From DASPOJ01 sp050014395 (GTDB lineage Bacteria > Acidobacteriota > Terriglobia > Acidiferrales > UBA7541), in contig JBEKDK010000012.1 in assembly GCA_050014395.1 (NCBI GenBank), forward strand, positions 1 to 52,244: a stretch of DNA of 52,244 bases, read 5' to 3'. The notes below the pieces were generated by a model. The model was not told where the DNA came from. It searched no databases and was given only the letters and a program-made list of their open reading frames with translations. The position numbers and the translations under genes were made by a program. Shown here one piece after another: positions 1 to 8,326 of this stretch. Each line of letters begins with the position of its first letter. Positions within the stretch are counted from its first letter, which is position 1.

Positions 1-50
1 AACGCGTCTAATCAAGCATGGGAGATTCTGATTTCACGAAGGGAAAATAT

Positions 51-734
51 ATGAGACTCGCTCGGAAGATAATCGTTACACTCGCGCTGCCGGCGCTCAT
101 CCTTCTGATCGCCGCTGCGCGCCCCGCCGCGGCGCAAGATTACACCGTCGCGAAAGTCACCGACGCCGCGCCCGCCGGAGTTTCGCCGGCGGTGAGCGCC
201 GCGCTCGGCGGCGACGTGCTGAAGGTGACCGGCCCCGGCGGCACGCTCTGCGAATTGTGGCTGCGCAAGTCCGTGCCCGCCGCGGCCACGCCGGATGCCG
301 AACTCGGCGTGACGTTCGGACAAATCCCGACCGGCGCCCTCGTCGGCGTGATTCAATTCCCCGCCGATGTGGCCGATTTCCGGCAGCAGAAGATCAAGGC
401 CGGCGTTTACACGCTGCGCTACGCGTTGATTCCAACCGACGGCAATCACATGGGCCAGGCGCCGCAGCGCGATTTCCTGCTGGCGAGCCCCGCTTCCGCG
501 GACGCCGATCCCGCCACGCTGACGTTCGAGCAAACCGTCGCGATGAGTGCGAAGACCACGGGCACGAAGCATCCTTCGGTGTGGAGCTTGGGCCCGCCCG
601 ACAACGCCGCGCTGCCCGCGACGCTGCACGATTCGGACGCGGGCGCTTGGGATCTGGAGTTTGGCCTCGCGGTGGGCGCAGGCGCTCCCACACCGGTTGC
701 ACTCGTCGTCGTCGGACACTCGACGGGCGGGTGA
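51..734 (+). CDS. Secreted protein of unknown function
   Basis: The protein has 227 residues. I chose the ATG at 51 because a GAAGGG ribosome binding site lies 7 nt upstream and the protein then opens with a classical signal peptide (MRLARK, a hydrophobic run, cleavage near AAAQD). An in-frame ATG at 18 would put 11 polar residues before it. The mature part is Ala/Pro/Gly-rich with no catalytic motif I recognise. A central stretch, around GVYTLRYALIPTDG, looks like part of a beta-sandwich. It is probably exported to the periplasm or cell surface. I do not recognise the family. The stop lies 92 bases before the next gene, so the two may be cotranscribed. Confidence 0.75.
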   Translation: MRLARKIIVTLALPALILLIAAARPAAAQDYTVAKVTDAAPAGVSPAVSAALGGDVLKVTGPGGTLCELWLRKSVPAAATPDAELGVTFGQIPTGALVGVIQFPADVADFRQQKIKAGVYTLRYALIPTDGNHMGQAPQRDFLLASPASADADPATLTFEQTVAMSAKTTGTKHPSVWSLGPPDNAALPATLHDSDAGAWDLEFGLAVGAGAPTPVALVVVGHSTGG

Positions 735-826
735 GGCGCGCGCTCGCATTACGCTGACGTTCTTGCTCGTGCCGCGGCGCTGCGCAGTAAGTGCCGCGCC
801 GAAAGCCTGCGCGACCGAAATCCATC

Positions 827-1390
827 ATGTACACCTGCCGCGAATGCGAAGCCGAAATCAACTCGGGGACTGAAATCTGCCCGCAGTGCGGCGCCGATCT
901 GACGATCGCACCCGCGGACGACGGCTCCGCCAAACCGCCACCGAACCGGCAACGAATCATCATTCGCTGGGTCGTGCTGCTGGCAATACTGTTCGGCTCG
1001 CTGTGGAGTTTTCTGTGGTTTGTGGTTTCGCCGCGCACCGGCCAGCCGACGCTGCAAGCCGAGACGCAGGCGCTCGACTCTCTTACGCAGATCCAATCCG
1101 CGCTGTCCTCTTATTCCGCGGCGATGTCCGGCGCTTACCCTTCGACGCTCGATCCGCTGGGCCCACCCGTGCGCGTGGCGGCGCAGCGCGCGCAGAGTTT
1201 GGGATACCAACTCCAGTATGTGCCGGGCCCGCTTGCCGCCGACGGCTCAATTCACACCTATGCGCTGCAAGCCACGGCCGGCAATCACGGCTATCGCAGC
1301 TTCTACACGGATGAAACCAGCGTGGTGCGCGCAACGCGCGAAGAACGCCCCGCCACTTCGTCCGACCCCCCGCTGCCGCCCGCGCACTGA
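827..1390 (+). CDS. Zinc-ribbon, single-TM protein with pilin-like C-terminal domain
   Basis: The 187-residue protein begins with a cytoplasmic zinc ribbon made of two CxxC pairs (CREC and CPQC, about residues 4-22). One membrane helix follows at about residues 48-70, then an extracytoplasmic domain. That domain (YPSTLDPLG, then a beta-rich segment ending near SFYTDETSVVRAT) resembles the globular heads of type IV pilins and pseudopilins, which often end in a G-x-SFY-x-DE-x-G-x-IR pattern. It has no prepilin peptidase site, so it is not a normal pilin. I chose the start so that the protein begins at the zinc ribbon (MYTCREC); the site before it is weak. The function is unknown; the pilin resemblance is inference. 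Confidence 0.7.
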   Translation: MYTCRECEAEINSGTEICPQCGADLTIAPADDGSAKPPPNRQRIIIRWVVLLAILFGSLWSFLWFVVSPRTGQPTLQAETQALDSLTQIQSALSSYSAAMSGAYPSTLDPLGPPVRVAAQRAQSLGYQLQYVPGPLAADGSIHTYALQATAGNHGYRSFYTDETSVVRATREERPATSSDPPLPPAH

Positions 1391-1418
1391 CGCACCGGGT
1401 GCGCGTGCGCCACGCAAA

Positions 1419-1449
1419 TTCGCAGTGCGCGGAGCGCCGATGCTATACT
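1419..1449 (+). promoter_or_regulatory. Probable promoter of the tRNA-Ser gene
   Basis: A good -10 hexamer, TATACT, lies at 1444-1449, about 51 bases before the tRNA. The best -35 match is weak (TTCGCA at 1419-1424, 19-bp spacer). The placement is plausible but the -35 is uncertain. Confidence 0.4.
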
Positions 1450-1500
1450 GCGCTTGGCAGCTCGCTTCACAATTTTCACGAACTCGGCCGCTGTTCCCAC

Positions 1501-1591
1501 GGAGAGGTGCTGGAGTGGCCGAACAGGGCTGCCTGCTAAGCAGTTACACCCCAAAAGGGTGTCGGGGGTTCGAATCCCTCCCTCTCCGCCA
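1501..1591 (+). tRNA. tRNA-Ser (anticodon GCU)
   Basis: The acceptor strands GGAGAGG (1501-1507) and CCTCTCC (1581-1587) pair perfectly. They are followed by discriminator G and an encoded CCA (1589-1591). The anticodon stem GCTGC/GCAGT encloses a 7-base loop with anticodon GCT at 1535-1537, which reads AGC and AGU codons. A long variable arm, as expected for tRNA-Ser, and a normal T arm with GGTTCGAATCC are present. The length of 91 bases is typical of this class. Confidence 0.97.
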
Positions 1592-2003
1592 TTCATCTTG
1601 CTTCTCTATCATTTGGTTTTTTTAGGTTTCACTCGAACACTCCCAGTTGTCGCTCACGTTCGGCAAACATGCGCCCGCGAGCCTCGGTTGCATCCCCCGA
1701 TCGCGACGAAAATGTACTGGATCGATCGCGCTCTGCGGCCCTCCAGCCTAGCGCATCGCGGCGATTGACGAACGTGCATGGAATGTCATACCCTTGCGGC
1801 CCACAAAGGGGAATCGCCAGCACCAAAACTAACTGATACGGTGACAATTCCGGTTCCTGCGAGTAGTAAAGCGAATTCCCGATTCTCGGCACCTAGGGCA
1901 ACGAATTTCAGGGGCACGTCGGGAAGGGGGTTCGCTTCCTTCCTTATCATTCGAGTCGTCAAGCAGGGCGCGAAACAGACGCAGCCAGTCGGGGAGGGTA
2001 TTC
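1592..2003. other. Intergenic region, no gene seen
   Basis: About 410 bases separate the tRNA from the large secreted protein. No convincing coding frame, terminator hairpin or strong promoter is visible. A weak candidate promoter (GTGACA at 1841, 17-bp spacer, TAGTAA at 1864) could serve the downstream gene. The last bases hold the ribosome binding site GGGGAGGG (1991-1998). Confidence 0.4.
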
Positions 2004-5000
2004 ATGATGAAGTCCCCTTTGTTCCTGCCTACGCTTTTTCTATCGGCGATTCTTTGCACTTGTTCCTGCTTATGCGTCCCGGAAGGGAGCGCCGCCCCCA
2101 AAGCCGTATCGGGCGCGGCGGGCAGTGAGCGGTCCTCCAGCGTCACTGCCCCGGCCGCATCACCTTCTGCGGATACCACCGTACCCGGTCCTCTGCGCTC
2201 TCTGCTACGCATGGCGGCAATCAGCCAGCAAGTTTCACCGGAGGAGGTCCTGCCCCTATTGGCCCGCAGTGTGGTGACGATTGGCTACCAAGGATCGCAG
2301 AAAGATAGTGGCAGACCCACTGAGTACCTGATCCTCTTGGAGCGTTATTTACAGGAAGCCAGGCAATTGCAGACACTGGCGGGCAAGGACGCCGTGATCC
2401 GCGTTACGAGTTGCAGCGATGCGGCTCCGTTGCTGACGATCCTGGGTTATCGGGTGGAGAAAGCGTGTGGGCCGAAATCTTATTTGGAGACCGCCGACCC
2501 GAGCAGGGCGTTCGTAACCATAGATTCTGGATTTCCTCTCACCCAGCTCGAGGAAGCGCTGCGAGCAGGCGAACCTTTCAACTATCCCTACGCCGCGTCG
2601 CGCGTGCCGGTGTTGATCGGGGAGGACGCTTGGATTGGGCTCGAAAAGAATCAAGCGAACGGCGGAGAAGCGCACGATTTAATTGACGCGCTTGTGCACG
2701 ATCCCAAGCTGTCGCGGCTTTACTGGGCGCTGGCTCAGATGGATACCGAAACGCGCGACACTTTGTACCAATCGTTGGGATTGAAGAAATTGGCTCCCCT
2801 CGCGGGCGCCTTGGATTTTTATGGCAATAACATCTGCATCCGATCCGGACGAGTGATCGTGCCCGGGGGAGCACCCGCGGAAGCTGGGTGGAAGGAATTG
2901 GTCGGAGCAAGCCCGAATTCGCCCGGCGAATTCGTGTCCCATTTATTTGCGAGAGACAATGGCTGGCTCGCCGCATATTACGACGCTCTGTCACGCGGCA
3001 ACCAAACGCAGCAAGCCTATTTCACGGGTCCCACGCGAATGCGGCGCTTTTCTGAAGCGCTCGGAGAGCGCGGCCCCACCGTCAGCGCATTCCGCGGCGC
3101 GTACCGGCCCGATGCGGGACTGTTGTTGCTCGTCACCCAAATCCAACTGGACCGGAACGGCCAGCCAAGCGTCCCCGGCGATCTGGAAGCATGGAAGGAT
3201 GTGTTGCGGCACAACATCGATAGCGATCCCAGGATCGTCGGCGAGTGGGCAAGGCGCGCAGACCATTGGGCTGAGCCGGACGATCTTGTGGAGGCAATGG
3301 TCGGCCTTTCCCGCGTGGGCACGATGAACAGCCCGCTGCGGATCTATCTCACGTTGACCGAAATTGACCGCGGACGCGCTCCGGAGCAGCGCTTGACTCC
3401 GGACACGGTGCGCTTGTTGGGCGACAATTTCTCGCGATTTAGCAGTCAGTACCTGACCTTTTCCGAATTTCGCTTTTTGGACAATGCCTCCATCGCCGAC
3501 TTCATGAAAGTGGCTGGGGGCCTCGACCGTATTTCCGACGACACGGTGCGTGGCAACGCCATTGGCACTTTTCAGGCCGATGCCGGGCTCTGGCAAATCC
3601 TGGCGCGGCAAGGGCAGATCTCAAACGCAATCTTGAACGATTCGTGGCAGCGGATGATCAATCCATTCGCGGGAGTCGCCTCCTCACAGCAGCTTTTCGA
3701 CGCCGGCCGAGCCTCGCTCAGCGAGCTGTTGCGCGACGCCGCAGGCAAGCCCGACCTGACCCAGGATGAAATCGTGGCCGTGCTGGCGGGGCCACAGCAA
3801 TCAAGTCCGGAAGGCCAACAAGTGCGGCAGGAAATGGCGGAACGAATTGATGCGGTCCTCGACGCGCAGCGCCTGGTTTCTCTGGACACGATATTGGCGC
3901 TAGGCGACGGCTTGGATCAAATGGCCAAGGGCAAGGCCATTGGCGCCAGCCTGCTGCCGCTCGCCGCGCGTCTTCGGGATTTCGAAATGCCACAGCAGAT
4001 CCTGACGGCCAACGAAAAGAATGATTTCACCGCGGGATCGTATGACCCGCGGCACACAAAAATGCAGATGCGCACGGATTTGACGAAGGCCATTCAGTCA
4101 GGTTCTCCACAAGAATTGGCCGCAGCTCATGGCGCGCTCGCGCCGTTTCTTCGAGACACTCTGGTGGGACTCAACTATGCCTACTATGAACCGCCGGGAG
4201 CCCAGATTCTCCACATCGATCCGCTTTTCGTCCGATCCCACGAATTCGTGCGAACCACGGCCACCGGCGTGGAGCCAGACTGGCGGACGGCGAGTCTTTC
4301 GGGCCGCGGCTTGTCCGCTGTGGGTGGCGCTCATTTGATCGGCTCGCTGGCCGACCTGCCTTTCGCTTTGGCGACTGCGGAGCAGGACTTCATCGTTCCG
4401 GAAAACGTCCAAGCCCTGATCTGGGAGGATTTGGTTCCGAGCATGATGGACAGCGCGGTTCTTCCGCGATGGTGGAGCGTGACCCCGGCCGAGCTTCATG
4501 CCGTCGCACTCTATCAGCGAACCGGAGAAGAGCTTTTGGCCGCTGCGGGGACCAACGACGATCTGCGCAAGCGGGTCATGAGTATTCTTTCCGACTGCAT
4601 GCTTTCGCAGCGCTCGGAGAAAGTTGAGAACGATCTGCGCGCAGGCCTCCCCTCGGCAGTACTTGCTGAAGTGCTGCCGGCAGAGACCTTCTACTTGGCC
4701 GCGGAGTACCGGCGAAGATATTCGGCAGACGACGATCAGTGGGGGCCGGCAGGGAAAGAACTACAACAGCTTTCAATTTCCGATCCCGCGGAGGTCGGCC
4801 CGGAGCGGCTGTCGCAGGATTTCGGAATACCTCATCCTGCGTTGGCGCAGAGCTACACCCGCGAACTGCTGAACGTTAAGCTGCTGCCCACGTTCGAGAG
4901 TTATTCCTCCCGCCTGATGGCCGAGACCTGGGAGTCCAATAATTTGTATTGGGCTCGCTTGTCGGACGAACTCGGATATTCACCCGTGATGTTGAACCGA

Positions 5001-5198
5001 TTGGTTCCTGAACTCACGCGCCGCATGGTCGAGAAGATATTTGCCACTCACTACGAAGATTGGCCGGCCGTGCTGCGCGCGATGCGGGAAACGGGCGAGG
5101 AGTTTCGCCAGGGCAAGATTGTTCCGTTGCCCAAGAGCGCGGCTGTTTCCGAACTCCAAACGATCGGCGATCAATCTCAGAATTCAAAAAACCCTTGA
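2004..5198 (+). CDS. Very large secreted protein of unknown function (1064 aa)
   Basis: A strong ribosome binding site (GGGGAGGG) precedes two adjacent ATG codons at 2004 and 2007. The N-terminus is a signal sequence with an unusual run of four cysteines (about residues 18-24), so a lipid-modified form is possible but no clean lipobox is seen. The rest is about 1030 residues without membrane helices, repeats or catalytic motifs I can name. It looks largely alpha-helical, with many Leu/Ala/Arg-rich segments. The gene ends 40 bases before a VWFA-type gene on the same strand, so the two probably form an operon and may act together outside the cytoplasm. That is inferred from position only. I do not recognise the family. 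Confidence 0.85.
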   Translation: MMKSPLFLPTLFLSAILCTCSCLCVPEGSAAPKAVSGAAGSERSSSVTAPAASPSADTTVPGPLRSLLRMAAISQQVSPEEVLPLLARSVVTIGYQGSQKDSGRPTEYLILLERYLQEARQLQTLAGKDAVIRVTSCSDAAPLLTILGYRVEKACGPKSYLETADPSRAFVTIDSGFPLTQLEEALRAGEPFNYPYAASRVPVLIGEDAWIGLEKNQANGGEAHDLIDALVHDPKLSRLYWALAQMDTETRDTLYQSLGLKKLAPLAGALDFYGNNICIRSGRVIVPGGAPAEAGWKELVGASPNSPGEFVSHLFARDNGWLAAYYDALSRGNQTQQAYFTGPTRMRRFSEALGERGPTVSAFRGAYRPDAGLLLLVTQIQLDRNGQPSVPGDLEAWKDVLRHNIDSDPRIVGEWARRADHWAEPDDLVEAMVGLSRVGTMNSPLRIYLTLTEIDRGRAPEQRLTPDTVRLLGDNFSRFSSQYLTFSEFRFLDNASIADFMKVAGGLDRISDDTVRGNAIGTFQADAGLWQILARQGQISNAILNDSWQRMINPFAGVASSQQLFDAGRASLSELLRDAAGKPDLTQDEIVAVLAGPQQSSPEGQQVRQEMAERIDAVLDAQRLVSLDTILALGDGLDQMAKGKAIGASLLPLAARLRDFEMPQQILTANEKNDFTAGSYDPRHTKMQMRTDLTKAIQSGSPQELAAAHGALAPFLRDTLVGLNYAYYEPPGAQILHIDPLFVRSHEFVRTTATGVEPDWRTASLSGRGLSAVGGAHLIGSLADLPFALATAEQDFIVPENVQALIWEDLVPSMMDSAVLPRWWSVTPAELHAVALYQRTGEELLAAAGTNDDLRKRVMSILSDCMLSQRSEKVENDLRAGLPSAVLAEVLPAETFYLAAEYRRRYSADDDQWGPAGKELQQLSISDPAEVGPERLSQDFGIPHPALAQSYTRELLNVKLLPTFESYSSRLMAETWESNNLYWARLSDELGYSPVMLNRLVPELTRRMVEKIFATHYEDWPAVLRAMRETGEEFRQGKIVPLPKSAAVSELQTIGDQSQNSKNP

Positions 5199-5238
5199 CC
5201 GGCCGGTGGGGCGCGGCGGGAGAGAAGAAGAGGGGCTC

Positions 5239-6318
5239 ATGACGAAGCGATATCTTCCCGGTGTTCTGGTTTTTTCGGGGCTGATCTTTTTTTCCGCGGT
5301 TTTAACGGCAGGTCAGGGCAGCGGACAGACCGACGTCATCCGCGTCGAAGTCAATTTGGTGCAGATGAATGTTGCCGTGACGGACAGCAAAGGAAACTAT
5401 GTGACCGGACTGCGCCCCCAGGACTTCGTGATTACCGAGGATAAGATTCCGCAGAAGGTCGCGATCTTCGAAGAAGGCAACGGCGCGACGCAAACAATTG
5501 CCGACGCTGGGATCCCGCCAGTCCAACCAGGCGAACCCGCCGCGGCTGCGGCCCAAGTCCCCGCGGCAACTCAAGCGGAGACGCCGGAGCGTCTCGGCGT
5601 TGCCGTGGCCGGTGCGGATGTTTTCGTGCTCTTCGACACCAGCAACTACATGTATTTGCACCAGGGGTTTGTTCTCGCGCAGGATGCCATCGCCGATTTC
5701 CTTCGGTCCCTGGATGGTGCCGATCGGGTGGCGTTCTATTCGTATAGCCGGGATTTTTCGCGTGACGCGCCACTCACCGCCGACCGAACGGCGGTATTGG
5801 CCGGCGTGCGTGACACGGTGGCCGGAGACGATGCCGCGCTCTACGATGCATTGCTATTGACGCTCAAGGATGCGGGAGGGCTTTCCGGCAAGAGAGTGGT
5901 GGTGGTTTTCTCCAACGGCCCCGACAACGCCAGCGCGGTATCCCCAGACGTCGTGGGCGAATTGGCCCAGTCGGAAGGAATTCCCATCTACATGATCTGC
6001 ACCCGCGCAGCGCAAGAGGATCCGCTTTCCGCTGAAGTGTTTGTACGCATGGCCACCAGCACGGGCGGCAGAGCTTTCTTTGCAAACAGCTGGAGAGGAC
6101 AGAAGAATGCCTTCTCGCTAGTTCGGAATGATCTGGCGCATCTTTACTCACTCAGCTACTATCCGCAGCCAAACCCGAACCGCGGCTGGCGCACGATCAA
6201 GGTAAGCCTGGTGGGCCCGCGCCTGAAGAAATACCGCATCCGCACGAGGAGCGGCTATCGCCCCATGCCGAGAACCATCTCGCAGGAGACGACGCAGGAG
6301 ACGACTCCGACAAAATAG
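5239..6318 (+). CDS. Secreted VWFA-related acidobacterial-type protein
   Basis: I chose the ATG at 5239 because it follows a purine-rich AGAAGAAGAGGGG site and opens with a signal peptide (to about residue 25). The 359-residue protein has an N-terminal beta domain typical of this family (VEVNLVQMNVAVTDSKG, then GLRPQDFVITED), a Pro/Ala-rich linker at about 90-120, and a von Willebrand A-like domain beginning at DVFVLFDTSNY. The metal-site motif DxSxS reads D133-T-S135-N-Y137, so the last serine is replaced by tyrosine. Such proteins are abundant in Acidobacteriota and are thought to bind ligands at the cell surface; no substrate is known. It follows the 1064-residue secreted protein closely. 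Confidence 0.88.
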   Translation: MTKRYLPGVLVFSGLIFFSAVLTAGQGSGQTDVIRVEVNLVQMNVAVTDSKGNYVTGLRPQDFVITEDKIPQKVAIFEEGNGATQTIADAGIPPVQPGEPAAAAAQVPAATQAETPERLGVAVAGADVFVLFDTSNYMYLHQGFVLAQDAIADFLRSLDGADRVAFYSYSRDFSRDAPLTADRTAVLAGVRDTVAGDDAALYDALLLTLKDAGGLSGKRVVVVFSNGPDNASAVSPDVVGELAQSEGIPIYMICTRAAQEDPLSAEVFVRMATSTGGRAFFANSWRGQKNAFSLVRNDLAHLYSLSYYPQPNPNRGWRTIKVSLVGPRLKKYRIRTRSGYRPMPRTISQETTQETTPTK

Positions 6319-6450
6319 AGTGCGCGTTTTACGGAACGAAGCACGTCTGAAGTTTTCAGTGGCCGGCCGGATCGTTGCCAAAGGACGCGGCTGCTGGACT
6401 TGCCATGCCGCGGCACGGAGCCAGCGGCAGGTCCGCGCGACGCGCGATGG

Positions 6451-7365
6451 TCATTTTGTGGGAGTTGGGGTCGAAGACCTGTCCGCGCCGTAGGTGTACG
6501 CGTAGTTCTCGTATCCGGTAACTCGCTCCACGGAATTCAGGACGACGCCGATCAGATTCTTCTCGTGAAATTCCTGGCAGGCCTTCTGCGCGAGCTGAAA
6601 ATCGGTGGAGTTGGCCTTGACGACCACGAGCACTCCGTCGCACAGCACGGCGATCATCGTAGCGTCCGCCACCGGCACAACGGGCGGCGAGTCAACCAGG
6701 ATCCAATCGAAAACCGGCGCGAGTAAATCGAGCAAGTGTTTGAATTCCGGACCCGAGAGCAGGTCGCTGGGCTCGCGCGAGGTCGTGGCCGATCCACCCG
6801 GAATCAAGCATAGATTCTCGATAGGACCGAATTGGATGATGGAGAGAAGGTCCGCCGAGCCGCTAAGATAGTCAGCCAATCCGGGTCCCTCGGGAGCTCC
6901 AAAGGACACGTGCTGGCCGGCGCGCCGAAGGTCGCCGTCAATAACCAATACGCGGCGATCGCGCTGCCGAACCAGAGACTGCGCCAAGTTGCGCACTACA
7001 AACGTCTTTCCCTCACCGCTCACGGCACTCGTAATCAGAATCGTCTTGAGCCTCTGCGCCGCTCGAATCTGATAGAGGCGCGATCGCAGCGTGCGGAACT
7101 GTTCCGCCGCCAGCGAAGCGCGGCTGCCATCCACGAAGACATTGGTGTTGGGATCCAATTTCCACTTCGGCCGCGGGCATTTCTCCTTCAGCTCGTTAAA
7201 CCGCAGAAGCTCAGGCAGGCCCATGCCGTGATCGCCGGCGAACAAGGGGCGCCTCTCGGTCTGTTCTTGGACGAGGTGGCTGGGCTCGGAGGGAGTGGCC
7301 ACTGCGGCGCCCAGCGCGGTCTTCTCCTCTTCCGCTTTTTTCAACGCATCGTGGATACGACTCAT
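6451..7365 (-). CDS. CpsD/CapB-like exopolysaccharide tyrosine autokinase
   Basis: This is a BY-kinase-type P-loop ATPase of 304 residues. It has Walker A SAVSGEGKT at 113-121, Walker A' VLVIDGDLR at 139-147 and Walker B ILVDSPP around D225. The C-terminus carries a tyrosine cluster (Y285, Y288, Y290, Y292) of the kind that is autophosphorylated. In this family the kinase partners with a Wzz/GumC-type membrane protein to set polysaccharide chain length and export. That partner is encoded just upstream at 8327-9856. A GGAGGAAAG site precedes the start, 17 bases after the preceding gene ends. The N-terminal 70 residues resemble kinases of the PEP-CTERM/exosortase loci (MSRIHDALKKAEEE). Confidence 0.93.
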   Translation of the reverse strand: MSRIHDALKKAEEEKTALGAAVATPSEPSHLVQEQTERRPLFAGDHGMGLPELLRFNELKEKCPRPKWKLDPNTNVFVDGSRASLAAEQFRTLRSRLYQIRAAQRLKTILITSAVSGEGKTFVVRNLAQSLVRQRDRRVLVIDGDLRRAGQHVSFGAPEGPGLADYLSGSADLLSIIQFGPIENLCLIPGGSATTSREPSDLLSGPEFKHLLDLLAPVFDWILVDSPPVVPVADATMIAVLCDGVLVVVKANSTDFQLAQKACQEFHEKNLIGVVLNSVERVTGYENYAYTYGADRSSTPTPTK

Positions 7366-7382
7366 ACGCTCTTTCCTCCGCC

Positions 7383-8318
7383 CTATTTCCGCGCGAACTT
7401 GCCCGTTTGCCGAAATCGCTCGATCAGCTCGGAAATCAGAGAATCCATCAGCGGATCTTTTTCCGAACCATTTCCGTTTTCCGCGATGGGAGTCACGATC
7501 GGCTCTATTTCCTGAAGCTCGAATTCCGTGGCGACCTCTTCAATCAGGGACGGCGAGACTTCCGTGTGCTGATCCACATACGCGTTAATCATCGCGTGCT
7601 CGCACAGCAGATTCGTGACCCTGGGTATGCCCTTGGCGTACTTGTGGATCGCGGCGATCGTGTCGGCGGGAAAGATCGCCCGTCCGTCTCCGCCCGCGAT
7701 GCGCAGCCGCTCGGCGATATAACCGCGCGTTTCAGCCAGGGTCAGCGGCCGCGTCTTGGTGCGGATCGTGATTCGCTGCCGCAATTGGCGCAACTGAGGG
7801 AGCTTGAGTTTTTCCTCGAGCTCCGGCTGACCGGATAGCACGATCTGCAAAAGTTTCTCGGTGGCCGTCTCCAGATTCGTCAGCATGCGAATTTCTTCGA
7901 GCACTTCAAAAGAAAGATGCTGCGCCTCATCCACGATCAGCACAGCGGGCTGGCCGTCGCGGTAGCGATCCAGCAGCCACTCGTTCAATCGGATCTGCCG
8001 CAGGCTTTCGGAGCGTTCCTCGCAAGGAATCTCGAAGTCGTTCAAAATAAAATCGAACAACTGGTTCACGGTCAGATGCGAGTTGAAAACGAATGCCGTC
8101 GCCACGTTTCGCCCGCGCAACCAATCGAGCAATCGATTCAGCAGGGTCGTCTTGCCCGTTCCCACCTCGCCGGTGAGCAGAAGGAAACCCTTTCGCGTGT
8201 CGATTCCATACGTCAGGGCGGAAATCGCCTCTTCCATCGCTTCCGTGAAGAACAGGTAGCGAGGGTCGGGATTGACGTTGAACGGGTTTTCGCGCAGCCC
8301 AAAAAACTTTTTGTACAT
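7383..8318 (-). CDS. ExeA/XrtA-associated AAA ATPase
   Basis: A 311-residue AAA ATPase that opens with MYKKFFGLRENPF, the signature of ExeA/GspA-like ATPases and of the ATPase found in PEP-CTERM/exosortase polysaccharide loci. Walker A is GEVGTGKTT (50-58) and Walker B is VLIVDEAQH with D130 and E131. It lies between a chain-length protein and a tyrosine kinase, only 8 bases after the former, so it belongs to the same transcript. Its exact role in polysaccharide assembly is not established. No exosortase or glycosyltransferase is present in the window, so the rest of the locus must be elsewhere or beyond a rearrangement. Confidence 0.93.
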   Translation of the reverse strand: MYKKFFGLRENPFNVNPDPRYLFFTEAMEEAISALTYGIDTRKGFLLLTGEVGTGKTTLLNRLLDWLRGRNVATAFVFNSHLTVNQLFDFILNDFEIPCEERSESLRQIRLNEWLLDRYRDGQPAVLIVDEAQHLSFEVLEEIRMLTNLETATEKLLQIVLSGQPELEEKLKLPQLRQLRQRITIRTKTRPLTLAETRGYIAERLRIAGGDGRAIFPADTIAAIHKYAKGIPRVTNLLCEHAMINAYVDQHTEVSPSLIEEVATEFELQEIEPIVTPIAENGNGSEKDPLMDSLISELIERFRQTGKFARK

Positions 8319-8326
8319 GAAAATCC

